A stretch of 64,000 nt of DNA from Candidatus Galacturonatibacter soehngenii. GTDB lineage: Bacteria; Bacillota; Clostridia; Lachnospirales; Lachnospiraceae. Each line of letters starts with the position of its first letter. The stretch's first letter is position 1. Shown in pieces: positions 16,392 to 25,402 of the stretch. The position numbers and the translations under genes are program-made. The notes beneath the pieces were generated by a model that saw nothing but the letters and a program-made list of their open reading frames with translations, made no database searches and had not been told where the DNA came from. The stretch spans positions 496,001 to 560,000 of the forward strand of contig NZ_WAGX01000005.1 of NCBI RefSeq assembly GCF_008830185.1, read 5' to 3'.

Positions 16392-19277
16392 TTGGAGAAT
16401 AACTTATTTGAAATTATTAATTTTGTAACTCTGTTTAATCTATATTTTCAAAATAGAATTTGGATATTAAGTATTATCATTACTTTGTGTTTGATTATAG
16501 ATATTAAACTGGAAATTAACCATAAAATATTTAATAGAACTCAACAGTATATTGATTTAATTGGAAAACCAGCTTTAAAAATAAATCTATTTGCCTGCTT
16601 AGGAATGATTTTTCGATATATGGGTTTAAAATTAGAGTTTAAAGTCACTTACATGCCCATACTTATATTTTCATTAATATTAGTTCTTATAACAATTTCG
16701 AGTATATTTGATTGTATTAAATTTAATAAAAATAAATTTAGGGTAGTATTACATTACTTATCTTACTGCAACATTTTGCTTTTATTTGAATTGTTATTAT
16801 TAGGTGTAATGAATAGATTAGAGGTGATTGAATTTACTGCTAGTTTTATTTCATATATCACATTAAAAATCGTAGAAAGTTACGTTTTAAACAAAGCGGA
16901 ACAAATGAAATATACAGTTTTAGATAAAAATGATACATTGAGTGATGCCCCAATTCAAAACGAAAAGGATTTATTCCCATCAAGAGTGAAACAGCTAAAT
17001 AATTTTTGTAGAATGGTAACTGTTGAAGAAAAACAAGAGCCATTTGCAGTAATGATATCAGGAGCATGGGGCTTTGGAAAGACAAGCTTCATTAATGCTT
17101 TCAAGAATAAAAATGCTTCACATGAATTTATTTTAGTAAAAGGTGGCTTTGAGTTCAATACAGAAAAATTTCTTGATGACATTGCTATTCAATTAGAAAA
17201 AATATTTGAAAGAAATAATATTTTTATGGAAAACAATAGTACAATAAAAAAATATTTTTCAAGCTTAGGCAATCTTGTTGGCGGAGCTGGTTACGAATTT
17301 CCAAGTATGATATTTAAAAGCATTACCAATAATGATAAAAAGGGGTACTATGAAAACAAGGAAATATTAAACAAAGAACTCAACTATTTTTATACTTCTA
17401 CCCATAAAAAAATTTTTATTATAATAGATGACCTTGATAGATGCACTAAAAAATTTAAAGAAAAAATGTTTGGAGTTATACGTGAAAGTGTTGAATTAAA
17501 TAATTGTATTACAATATTTTTAACGGATACTTTAAAGTTTCAAACCAAAAATCTTGATTCCAATTATATGGAAAAATATATTAACAAAAATATGCAATTA
17601 TGTCCAATTGATTTTTATGAGATTATAGAACAATATGTAAATGAAATTTTTGATGATAATTTCTTTTTAAATAAAAGCGAATATATAAAAGAAAATTCAT
17701 TAAATATTAAACTAAAATTGATAAATAAAATAAAACTAATTAAAGATAATTTCACAAATAGGTTAGAAAAATTAGATGATTCTATTAAAGATGATAAGCT
17801 TGATGAAACTAATAGGGTGAGGTATCTAAAAGAAAAGGAGATAATACTCTCTATAGAAACATTAATCAATCTCCGAATTCAAAATCCAAGGAAAGTGAAA
17901 AGATATTTACTAGGGATTAAAAACACTTTGAATACAGTTGATGTTATGTGGTTTTCTAATGATGAATATAAAAGAAATGAATATTCAAAACAAGATTGGA
18001 TTGAAACTACTTTAGAAGTTGAATTTTTTAAAAATTTTCTATCTGAAACATTTGAACAAATGATGAAATATACTAGCTTTTTATACTATCGAAAAAGTTC
18101 TGATTTAATTATTGAAGAAAATATTATAAGTGGCCTATCTAGTTATTTACCTAATAGTAACAAAGAGGCTGTTATTGATTTATTAGCATATAAATTATAT
18201 GCCATAGATTGCACCATCGATAAATCCAACCATCAAAAATTATTAGATGAAATAGATACAAATAATCTTGTTGAAATGAATATTACTACCTATATATCAC
18301 AATGTTTAGGATGGCAAGCTGATATAGAAAGATTAAATATTATTCTTAGTTTTATAGAACAAAGAAAGTTTGATGATATTAATATAAAACGAGAGACCAT
18401 AATTAATTTAATATTACTATTAGACAATTCATATATTGCTCAAAATAAAGAATATTTTATAACAGTCCAAAGAATAAAAAAAATATATGATAATGGATTG
18501 AAAGAGCATCTTTTTACTGAAAAAGATTTAAATATAATTAATCACTGCATAAATAGACTACCAATTAGATGGATTTGGGAAAATTTATCTTATTTTAAAA
18601 CAGCACTTGTAATGTTATTTTCTGATAAAAATATAGATACTTATATTACCGAAAATATAGATTCAATAGATAAATTATATTCTTCTTTAAAAAATCTAAA
18701 TGAAAGCAAAAGTATCTATTCGTTTAGGAATGATAATAAGCTCATAGAAATAGAAGATTTTTATAATAAAATTGATGAATTATTGTGTGATGACTACTAC
18801 TCTTCAATATATCCAGAAATATCCAACTACATTCTACATTCTAAATATATAATTTCAATTCTAAAAATATGGTTTGAAAGAGAATTTAACAACGATTCTA
18901 CAAATTTACATACAAGTACAGTATCGGAGTATTTTTATATTAAAACTGGTAAATGTCGTGAGACAACCTTTAAAGATGTCAACACATTAGAAAAAGCACT
19001 CTCCTGTTTAAAAGAATATCTTGATAATCATGGTATTATAAAAGATGAATATTTATCTACATCATTTATCGAATTATGTCGGTTTGTATACTTGGTTTTA
19101 ATAAATAATGAGGACATTGGATGGTTTGAAGATAAAGAAAAAATAATAATTCAAGAATTAGAACACATTCATCATATCTTTGCTGAAGAAGACAGAAACA
19201 AAGAAGTATGGGAATATAATAAAATTCGTTTATTCAAAATGAATTCATTTGTATCTAGTTTTAACCAGCAAAAATAA
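16392..19277 (+). CDS. Membrane-anchored KAP-family P-loop NTPase
   Basis: A 961-residue protein. Several hydrophobic segments fill about residues 22-165, and the NTPase follows: Walker A GAWGFGKTSF (about 224-233) and Walker B FIIIDDLDRC (about 345-354). The IIDDLDRC form and the N-terminal membrane helices point to the KAP family, which includes the phage-exclusion protein PifA of plasmid F. The C-terminal 500 residues are helical and charged with no domain I recognise; they may be the sensor or effector. TTG start at 16392 behind GGGAGG. The gene is clearly more AT-rich than the host genes. A role in phage defence is inferred from family and context only. Confidence 0.8.
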   Translation: MENNLFEIINFVTLFNLYFQNRIWILSIIITLCLIIDIKLEINHKIFNRTQQYIDLIGKPALKINLFACLGMIFRYMGLKLEFKVTYMPILIFSLILVLITISSIFDCIKFNKNKFRVVLHYLSYCNILLLFELLLLGVMNRLEVIEFTASFISYITLKIVESYVLNKAEQMKYTVLDKNDTLSDAPIQNEKDLFPSRVKQLNNFCRMVTVEEKQEPFAVMISGAWGFGKTSFINAFKNKNASHEFILVKGGFEFNTEKFLDDIAIQLEKIFERNNIFMENNSTIKKYFSSLGNLVGGAGYEFPSMIFKSITNNDKKGYYENKEILNKELNYFYTSTHKKIFIIIDDLDRCTKKFKEKMFGVIRESVELNNCITIFLTDTLKFQTKNLDSNYMEKYINKNMQLCPIDFYEIIEQYVNEIFDDNFFLNKSEYIKENSLNIKLKLINKIKLIKDNFTNRLEKLDDSIKDDKLDETNRVRYLKEKEIILSIETLINLRIQNPRKVKRYLLGIKNTLNTVDVMWFSNDEYKRNEYSKQDWIETTLEVEFFKNFLSETFEQMMKYTSFLYYRKSSDLIIEENIISGLSSYLPNSNKEAVIDLLAYKLYAIDCTIDKSNHQKLLDEIDTNNLVEMNITTYISQCLGWQADIERLNIILSFIEQRKFDDINIKRETIINLILLLDNSYIAQNKEYFITVQRIKKIYDNGLKEHLFTEKDLNIINHCINRLPIRWIWENLSYFKTALVMLFSDKNIDTYITENIDSIDKLYSSLKNLNESKSIYSFRNDNKLIEIEDFYNKIDELLCDDYYSSIYPEISNYILHSKYIISILKIWFEREFNNDSTNLHTSTVSEYFYIKTGKCRETTFKDVNTLEKALSCLKEYLDNHGIIKDEYLSTSFIELCRFVYLVLINNEDIGWFEDKEKIIIQELEHIHHIFAEEDRNKEVWEYNKIRLFKMNSFVSSFNQQK

Positions 19278-19294
19278 AATAAAAATTTACTACA

Positions 19295-19342
19295 CAAAAC
19301 CTCTACTCCTTGTATTGCACTATATTTGGAGTAGAGGTTTTG
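19295..19342. terminator. Bidirectional terminator between the KAP gene and int
   Basis: CAAAACCTCTACTCC (19295-19309) pairs with GGAGTAGAGGTTTTG (19328-19342). It lies between two convergent gene ends. Confidence 0.85.
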
Positions 19343-19345
19343 TAT

Positions 19346-20476
19346 TTAAAACAAATTCGATATCTTCTGCATTTCCTCCTGTTTCGTATTAGGCAAAACA
19401 TGACTATACAAATCCATTGTCATGGAAAGACTGCTATGTCCTAATATCGTCTTTAATACTTGTGGCTCCATCTTATTTTCAATGCATCTGGTAGCAAAAG
19501 TATGTCGGAAGCAATGACAGGTAACATAATCAAAGGATATTCCATCATCCTCAATTGACTTTAAGACTTTATTTATTTCAAGCGTTACCCTATCTCTGGT
19601 AATGGGTTCCCCTTTATGCAAACAGAATACAAACCGTTCATCATTTATATGGATAACATTGCTTTCAGTCGCTTTGTCATACCGTTTCTTTAGCAAATCA
19701 TATGATTTATCAATCATTGGTATCTGCCTTTTGGAGGTTTTTGTTTTAGGTTCATCCAGAAAATGCCCTTTATCAGGTATATATACCAGTGTATGATTCA
19801 CATAAATAATTTTCTTTTGAAAGTCAATATCCCTCCACTGTAAGGCACGTAATTCACCGTTTCTCATACCAGTCATTAATGCTAAAATAAAAAAGTCATG
19901 CAAATAGCTTTCTTTTGAATATTTAAGGAAAAGTTCTTGTTCTTCAACAGTAAAGACTTTTCTTTCCTTTTTCGCCTTTCCTTTTGGTATGGCTGCTAAA
20001 GGAACAGGATTCTTTGTAATGATTCCGTTCTTTTCAGCCTGTTTAAAACAGCCATTTAGCATGGCAGAAATAAGCTTTATACTGCCTGTAGCAAAATCTT
20101 TACTAACCAACTCATTATACAGTCTTTGGATATGCTCAGGACGTACATCCGTAATTTTCTTATTTCCTAGCTTGCGTCTTATGTAATAGTTATAATGATT
20201 TTCATAGATGGTATATGTTCCAATCTTAATAACATTTTTCTTGTAATCCAACATCCATGTTTCGAACCAAGCGTTCAGGCTTAGATTTTGCTTTTTCGCA
20301 TATACTCCATGTTCCACCTCATACCGTAAATCATTTAATTTCTTTTGGACTTCCTTAAGGCTCTTATCATAGACTGCAAATTTTTCTCCATGATATTCAA
20401 ATCTTCCCATGTACAAGCCATCTGCTCTCTGAGTAACTCCTTTTGGTAACTTTTTACCATTCTTATCAACTGCCAT
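19346..20476 (-). CDS. int: Tyrosine-recombinase integrase (Tn916 type)
   Basis: A 376-residue site-specific recombinase. It has an N-terminal arm-binding segment (GVTQRADGLYMGRF), a SAM-like core-binding domain and the catalytic domain with Arg in MTGMRNGELRAL, His-x-x-Arg in CHCFRHTFATRC, LGHSS and Tyr in DLYSHVLP. It should integrate and excise this element at the 9-bp core. I chose the ATG at 20476 (MAVDKNGKKLPKG) because AAGGAAGG precedes it; the frame upstream is only the terminator region. All catalytic residues are present. Confidence 0.95.
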   Translation of the reverse strand: MAVDKNGKKLPKGVTQRADGLYMGRFEYHGEKFAVYDKSLKEVQKKLNDLRYEVEHGVYAKKQNLSLNAWFETWMLDYKKNVIKIGTYTIYENHYNYYIRRKLGNKKITDVRPEHIQRLYNELVSKDFATGSIKLISAMLNGCFKQAEKNGIITKNPVPLAAIPKGKAKKERKVFTVEEQELFLKYSKESYLHDFFILALMTGMRNGELRALQWRDIDFQKKIIYVNHTLVYIPDKGHFLDEPKTKTSKRQIPMIDKSYDLLKKRYDKATESNVIHINDERFVFCLHKGEPITRDRVTLEINKVLKSIEDDGISFDYVTCHCFRHTFATRCIENKMEPQVLKTILGHSSLSMTMDLYSHVLPNTKQEEMQKISNLF

Positions 20477-20508
20477 ATACTTTTCCTTCCTTTCTTTTTG
20501 CAATAAAA

Positions 20509-20555
20509 AAAGGACACAACTAAGTGAAATTAAAATCACGTAGTTATGTCCCTTT
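20509..20555 (-). terminator. Terminator between xis and int
   Basis: Arms around AGGACACAACTA (from 20511) and TAGTTATGTCC (to 20551) form a long hairpin, followed on the minus strand by seven T. It would stop transcription from xis before int, so int expression may depend on read-through or antitermination. Confidence 0.75.
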
Positions 20556-20587
20556 AATTGATGAATATAGATGATACTTATAGATTA

Positions 20588-20881
20588 TCAGAAAGCTATA
20601 CTATCTAAGTATTTCTGAATTAATGCTACATTCCATAGCACTCTTTTTCCTATGGTAATCTTTGCATTGGCATCCATCCCAATTTCAACGGCTGTCTTCC
20701 TTCCGCAACACAATATTTCCTTTAGTGTATTTGTATCAACGGTTATAAAATTTTTGTTTTCTTTAGTAACCAATTGACCTACCTCTTGTTTATTGCTATT
20801 GGATTTTTCTAAATCATGAGGAACTACTTTTAAATAAAACACTCCTTCATCTTTTACATTTGCTATTAAATTATGAACCAT
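20588..20881 (-). CDS. xis: Excisionase-like DNA-binding protein
   Basis: 97 residues from the ATG at 20881, preceded by GAAAGGAGC. The C-terminal part (TVDTNTLKEILCCGRKTAVEIGMDANAKI, then KRVLWNVALIQKYLDSIAF) reads like the winged-helix excisionase domain found beside Tn916-type integrases: a helix-turn-helix, a wing, and a last helix choosing a row or column of the site. The N-terminal 45 residues are not recognised. The position directly upstream of int supports the call. The frame can be extended to 21001, but that would overlap the rep gene end. Confidence 0.75.
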   Translation of the reverse strand: MVHNLIANVKDEGVFYLKVVPHDLEKSNSNKQEVGQLVTKENKNFITVDTNTLKEILCCGRKTAVEIGMDANAKITIGKRVLWNVALIQKYLDSIAF

Positions 20882-20945
20882 TTTAATGCTCCTTTCTGTA
20901 CATATAAAAAAGCCACTATCGAAATGATAATGGCAGGTAATCTTG

Positions 20946-22382
20946 TTAAATTGTTTCTTCATATCGGCTGGATATTTGATAATCCATCTCCAAATAAACA
21001 CTTAGATTATATAGAAAATCTCTTCCATACTGGTATCCATTTATATCAGGTAATGGATAATTAATTACTCTTTGTTTCATCTGTTGTTGCATATTTTGAG
21101 ATATGCAAACAGGGTTAATACCTATGCTTTCTAATTCCTTAAAATAGATTTTAGTTGTTGCTGTTGTAATTGGCAGGTCAAGAATTTTTTTCTCCTGTAT
21201 CTTTTCAAGAAACTTTGGTATTCCATGATTTATAGCCACGTAGTGCAAAACTTTCTTTAACTTTTCCTTCTTGGAATTGGTATAATGACTGCTATCAACT
21301 ATGGATTTCGCAATGTTCAAAGTAAAATAATGTCCTGTTCCGACTATCTTTTTCAGATAATAGCTTAAGACATACTTTTCAATATCTGCCTGTGCAAAAG
21401 TATAAAGGTCACGACTCATATCCTCATAACCCAATTCATCCGATTTGCGTTGTATCAAATCATTTAACTTATTCTTGAATACTTGTACCTCAAACCGTAG
21501 AATAGAATCTGCTCTTTTTTGGTCTTCTAATGACAATGGCTGATTATGTTTTTTCAGTTCTTCAATCTTGTCATAGATATTCAAACGAACGGACTTACTT
21601 TTATGATAGTCTGAAACAACCTGATATTCTTCCTCTTTTTCCTGATAATAAATTTTCTCTTCCAGCTTCAACTGCTTAGGGTCAAAGCCTTTTATCATAA
21701 GGCTCAAGAGGATATCCTTAAAATCAGTATGGATATCACAGGAATAATCAATTCTCCTTAATTTGAATGGCGGATAATATAGCTGTTTCAAATAACTTTC
21801 CTGCTGTCCTTTAGAAGTTAGATTCAGCAGTACGCTACGATTTAGGTTATGTTCTTCAATGAATCGATTTGCTGTTTCATCATTAGAAATTGCAATTAAG
21901 GTTAATATCTCCCAAATACTAAGGGAATCATCCCCCTTTAAGATTTGCCTGTTATAACTCTGCACTTTTTTGATAAACTCATTTTCCATGTACCATGAGT
22001 AATTAAGTTGTGGAAGAATATCCATAAAATGATTTATCAAAGCAGAAGATGCCATGTCATTAATTGAGGATGCAGGTATAGAGTAGAAGCCTGTTCCACC
22101 TAGCAGAGCCATATAGTTAACAACAAGTTCAAGGAAATATGTAATTTTACCTGTAGGCTTCTTTTCCCCATCCATTGTGGTCTTTAGTTCCTCAAACTTA
22201 TACAACTTGATAACAGGTATCGTCTTTTTCTCTTCTTCCGATATGTTCATCTTGGATGTTTTACATATGTGCATAGTGGCATAATCATTTAACTTAACCG
22301 TACTAAATGGAAGAGAACGTCTGATAGTATTATATTCAGAGCTTTTACTGCTCAACAGCATAGATAATGCAAAGGTATGCAT
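20946..22382 (-). CDS. Putative rolling-circle replication initiator (gene II/X-like)
   Basis: A 478-residue protein. RRIDYSCDIHTDFKDILLSLMIKG (about 210-233) and SILRFEVQVFKNKLNDL (about 300) resemble the conserved blocks of phage/plasmid replication proteins of the gene II/X type, which nick the origin and start rolling-circle replication. AAAGGAGG lies 10 bases before the ATG at 22382. Its upstream region has an iterated dyad array that could be its binding site. An active-site tyrosine cannot be assigned with certainty. Such genes are common in small integrative elements of Firmicutes. Confidence 0.65.
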   Translation of the reverse strand: MHTFALSMLLSSKSSEYNTIRRSLPFSTVKLNDYATMHICKTSKMNISEEEKKTIPVIKLYKFEELKTTMDGEKKPTGKITYFLELVVNYMALLGGTGFYSIPASSINDMASSALINHFMDILPQLNYSWYMENEFIKKVQSYNRQILKGDDSLSIWEILTLIAISNDETANRFIEEHNLNRSVLLNLTSKGQQESYLKQLYYPPFKLRRIDYSCDIHTDFKDILLSLMIKGFDPKQLKLEEKIYYQEKEEEYQVVSDYHKSKSVRLNIYDKIEELKKHNQPLSLEDQKRADSILRFEVQVFKNKLNDLIQRKSDELGYEDMSRDLYTFAQADIEKYVLSYYLKKIVGTGHYFTLNIAKSIVDSSHYTNSKKEKLKKVLHYVAINHGIPKFLEKIQEKKILDLPITTATTKIYFKELESIGINPVCISQNMQQQMKQRVINYPLPDINGYQYGRDFLYNLSVYLEMDYQISSRYEETI

Positions 22383-22417
22383 AGGTTCTTTACCTCCTTT
22401 CTTTAAAGTTTATTAAT

Positions 22418-22523
22418 CGCCCGAATGGGCGTTTAGATTATAATAAATATTTAATCTTATAGTCTCCCGAATGGGATATAGATTATGATAAGTATTTAAT
22501 CTACTAAATTCCCGAATGGGAAT
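22418..22523. repeat. Iterated dyad array upstream of the rep gene
   Basis: Three hairpins with the same GAAT loop: CGCCC-GAAT-GGGCG (22418-22431), TCCC-GAAT-GGGA (22465-22476) and ATTCCC-GAAT-GGGAAT (22508-22523), centred 46 and 45 bp apart. Between them lie two copies of a second dyad with AGATTA and TAATCT arms. The unit is therefore about 45 bp, repeated two and a half times. Stem sequences differ but remain paired, so structure or a spaced protein site is kept. Likely a Rep binding site, origin or leader regulator. Confidence 0.75.
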
Positions 22524-23057
22524 GAACTATAGAAAAACTATAATGGTAGCCACTGCCGAACGAAGTGAGGCCTGTTTTTGGTGGGAATATATCTATGATA
22601 ACTGTTCTTATTTCAAAAGTACAGAATTCATTTCATGGGTTAAGAGAGGGAGAGGGGGGTAGAGGAATAAGAGAGAGGAGAAACCCTTTAATTATAAGGG
22701 ATACAGGACTATTGGATAAGAAAAACACAGAAACTCTATAAGGGTTATTTAATAGCAACACAACTATTATCTACTATGAAAATTCATGAAATCTACCTAA
22801 GATAGTGACTATCCTTTATAGAGCTAAATATTACATTTACTGATAAATATATAATTGTCATATACAAAATTGGAATATGAGGTGTATATTACACTGGATT
22901 CGCCTATTTTTAATGGTTTTTATACGTTTTAAGGATTAAAATTCATGAATATTCTACCAGTACACAAAACAAAATGTTACAAAAAAATAAGGCAGAATAC
23001 CTTTTTATAACTTGCAAGCGGGTACTATGCCAGAAAACTAAATATTTCATAAAAAAT
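22524..23057. other. Non-coding region of the element, possible origin
   Basis: More than 500 bp without a supported gene. CCACTGCCGAACGAAGTG (from 22550) forms a short dyad, CACT with AGTG. A 50-base stretch (22641-22690) is almost purely purine on the plus strand. The rest is AT-rich with no open frame. Together with the iterated dyads this is the best candidate for the element's replication origin, but I cannot point to a known nick site. Confidence 0.35.
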
Positions 23058-23088
23058 AGGATAAGACCCATTTTTTGAGTCCTATCCT
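23058..23088 (-). terminator. Terminator after the YbjN-like gene
   Basis: AGGATAAGAC (23058-23067) pairs with GTCCTATCCT (23079-23088) with one wobble. On the minus strand a T-rich run follows. Confidence 0.6.
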
Positions 23089-23095
23089 TTTAAAA

Positions 23096-23521
23096 TTAAT
23101 TCCACATTGTTCTCATAATCTTAGGATAGGCATCCTCCTCAATATGCTTAAACCGTGCAACTACATAATTTAGAAGTATTTCAGAATTAAATTCATCTAC
23201 TGTTGAAAGATATTCAAAAGTAGCTTGAATATTCCCATTATCACTCAATGTGTATTTCATTTTATATGTACGATTTAACTCATTAAGTACCCGAATAATG
23301 CTATCCTGCTTTGTCATATTGCTGAGCCTTGCAAAAGTATACATTACATCTACGTCATAGGCATCTGATATGCCAATCATCACCTCACACTTTGAGCCAT
23401 TTATGCTAGGCTCCAAATAAAAGATAATGCATTGTTCATCCTCCACCACATTGAATCCTTTCCTCATATCAATATCTACAAGGTGTTCATTAAAAAGATT
23501 TGCTTTTGTAAATTTATACAT
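23096..23521 (-). CDS. Hypothetical protein, YbjN-like fold suspected
   Basis: 141 residues from the ATG at 23521 (MYKFTKANLFNEHLV), with AAGGAGCG upstream. The pattern of a short helix, a run of strands (CIIFYLEPSINGSKCEVMIGISD), a long helix (DSIIRVLNELNRTYKMKY) and further strands resembles the YbjN/secretion-chaperone fold; this is a guess from pattern alone. It directly follows the secreted LRR protein gene and is probably co-transcribed with it. Confidence 0.55.
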   Translation of the reverse strand: MYKFTKANLFNEHLVDIDMRKGFNVVEDEQCIIFYLEPSINGSKCEVMIGISDAYDVDVMYTFARLSNMTKQDSIIRVLNELNRTYKMKYTLSDNGNIQATFEYLSTVDEFNSEILLNYVVARFKHIEEDAYPKIMRTMWN

Positions 23522-23545
23522 GATATCGCTCCTTCTGTTGGTCAA

Positions 23546-24700
23546 TTATTTTACAGTAATCTTGGTCGTAAGTGTCTTTTTATTGCCATATACATCTTTA
23601 ATGGTAATCGTTATTTTGGCAGTCCCCTTTTTATTTTTAGCAGTAACTTTACCTTTTTTTGAGACAGTTACAATTTTCGTATTACTGCTCTTATATGTAG
23701 GGGATACATCTTTTGAGCTTAAATCTTTAGGTAATGTTATTTTGATAGAAGCACTTTTCTTTTTATTAATCGTCAATTTTGAAGTAGCCTTAGTTTTCTT
23801 TAATAAAGAAGCGTAATCTGTATTTGTCACAGCTACAAATTTTATGTTATTTTTCTTGGCATATTTTTGTGCATAAGAACCTTTATATCCCTTTATAGTT
23901 GCTGTCTTTGATGCCCTACCTTGGAACGCACCATAACCAATCTTTTTAACTGTTTTTGGTATTGTAACAGTCGCTAGGTTCTGGCAATCTGCAAAAATAT
24001 AATCAGGTAGGGCAGTTATTTTTTGTGGAAAAGCAATATTTTTTATTCCTGCATCATAAAAGGCTCCGCTATCAATTTGTGTGATACTATCAGGCATAAT
24101 AATATTTAATAAATATTTTTTTGAAGCTTTTCCATTGTAATATGCATTAAGATATGCAAAACTGCCTTGTCCAATATGAGTAACGCTATTTGGCAATTTA
24201 AAATCTTTGACACAGCAACCAGAAAATGCACCCTTATAAATAATTTTTACTGTTTGAGGTATGGATGCCATTTCATATTTACCTCTTGGATAACGAATTA
24301 ATGTCGTTTGATTTTTATCATATAAAATTCCATTATCAGATGAAAAATATGGATTATCTTTATTTACATAAATATTTTGGAGATTTGGACCCCAGAATGC
24401 ATTAAAGTCATATGCAAATCCTATCCCACTATCTACTTCAGATAAAGAACTTGGAAGTGTTATTGACTTGACGTATTGCATATCATCATCTCCGTCACCG
24501 AATGCATACACATCAATTAATGTTACTCCTTCTGGAATAACGATATCTGCATCATGACCCTTATATTCTTTCAAAACTCCATTTTCAATAACAAAATCAC
24601 TGGTACTGCCTGCATAGGCTTTCGTGGGTATCAGTACCACACCAATAAGCACCATGCATAGTAGCATAACATTAAGTAAAGATTTTTGCGTTGTTTTCAT
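23546..24700 (-). CDS. Secreted BspA-type leucine-rich-repeat protein with Ig-like tail
   Basis: 384 residues. A clear signal peptide (MKTTQKSLLNVMLLCMVLIG, cleavage after AYA near 30) is followed by BspA-type LRR repeats (IVIPEGVTLIDVYAFGDG, ITLPSSL, FKLPNSVTHIGQGSFAYL, IIMPDSITQIDSGAFYDAG, VTIPKTVKKIGYGAFQG) over about 35-270, and then a C-terminal bacterial Ig-like (BIG_2) domain of about 80 residues (SASIKITLPKDLS to ITVK). No LPXTG anchor is present. Such proteins bind surfaces or host or fibre ligands. It is an unusual cargo for a small integrative element. Confidence 0.85.
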   Translation of the reverse strand: MKTTQKSLLNVMLLCMVLIGVVLIPTKAYAGSTSDFVIENGVLKEYKGHDADIVIPEGVTLIDVYAFGDGDDDMQYVKSITLPSSLSEVDSGIGFAYDFNAFWGPNLQNIYVNKDNPYFSSDNGILYDKNQTTLIRYPRGKYEMASIPQTVKIIYKGAFSGCCVKDFKLPNSVTHIGQGSFAYLNAYYNGKASKKYLLNIIMPDSITQIDSGAFYDAGIKNIAFPQKITALPDYIFADCQNLATVTIPKTVKKIGYGAFQGRASKTATIKGYKGSYAQKYAKKNNIKFVAVTNTDYASLLKKTKATSKLTINKKKSASIKITLPKDLSSKDVSPTYKSSNTKIVTVSKKGKVTAKNKKGTAKITITIKDVYGNKKTLTTKITVK

Positions 24701-24817
24701 AACTTTTCCTCCTTGTTGTTTATATAAGTAAATTTAACTTTTCTAGAACATTCTAACACACCTCATTTGTCTTTACAATTAAAAGTACTTATATAAAGAA
24801 ATTGGGAGGTGTTTTGA

Positions 24818-25153
24818 TTGACCGATAATATAACGAAAAGAAATATTGATTATAAAAAATTAGGATTACGGATTAAAGAAGTCCGTACTGCTCAAAATTT
24901 AACCCAAGAGAACCTTGCGGAGCGTGTAGGCTGTTTTGTATCTCATATCTCAAATATTGAAAACAGCCATACAAAAGCTTCACTGAATATCTTGCTTGGT
25001 ATTGCAAATGCCTTGAATACAAGTATTGATTACCTCTTAGCCGACCAGTATAGAAATTCATCTTTAGCACTAGATAATGAGATATTAAGAGCAGTAAAAG
25101 ACCTTGATGATGAGAAGAAACAAAAGATTTTAAAGATGATTGCAATTATATAG
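24818..25153 (+). CDS. XRE-family helix-turn-helix regulator
   Basis: 111 residues. An N-terminal cro/cI-type HTH (GLRIKEVRTAQNLTQENLAERV, then SHISNIENSHTKASLNILLGIANALN) is followed by a short helical tail. TTG start at 24818 behind GGGAGG. It is divergent from the LRR gene and convergent with the small-gene cluster at 25154-26389. It probably keeps the element quiescent or controls the divergent operon, but its operator is not evident. Confidence 0.88.
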   Translation: MTDNITKRNIDYKKLGLRIKEVRTAQNLTQENLAERVGCFVSHISNIENSHTKASLNILLGIANALNTSIDYLLADQYRNSSLALDNEILRAVKDLDDEKKQKILKMIAII

Positions 25154-25402
25154 TTAATCCATTCTCATGCAATCTATCATAAAGGCAACCGCTGACTTAA
25201 ATCCAATCTCAAACGATTGCTTCATAGCCATATGAGAAATATAAAACAGAATGTCTCTAAATTGTTCATACTCCGATTGTGACATGGTTTCTTTATATGG
25301 CTCTAAGGCTCTGCAAATCTCATCTGTCAGCAACTGGTCTACTTTCTCATATCTGCTCTCTTGCACTAAAGTTTCAAATAGGTCTTCGAATAATTTACTC
25401 AT
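25154..25402 (-). CDS. Small helical protein of unknown function
   Basis: 82 residues (MSKLFEDLFETLVQESRYEK to MIDCMRMD), predicted all-helical and acidic. It ends just past the XRE gene on the other strand and overlaps the next upstream gene by 8 bp, so it is part of a minus-strand cluster of small element genes. It resembles the short helical proteins often found in Lachnospiraceae mobile elements; no function is known to me. Confidence 0.65.
   Translation of the reverse strand: MSKLFEDLFETLVQESRYEKVDQLLTDEICRALEPYKETMSQSEYEQFRDILFYISHMAMKQSFEIGFKSAVAFMIDCMRMD

Noticed and set aside
24904-24922. Similarity of this XRE-gene stretch (AAGAGAACCTTGCGGAGC) to the CRISPR repeat core
   Set aside because: The match is short, has an extra AA and lies in codons of a conserved helix-turn-helix (TQENLAERV). 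No spacer or second copy is present; coincidence.
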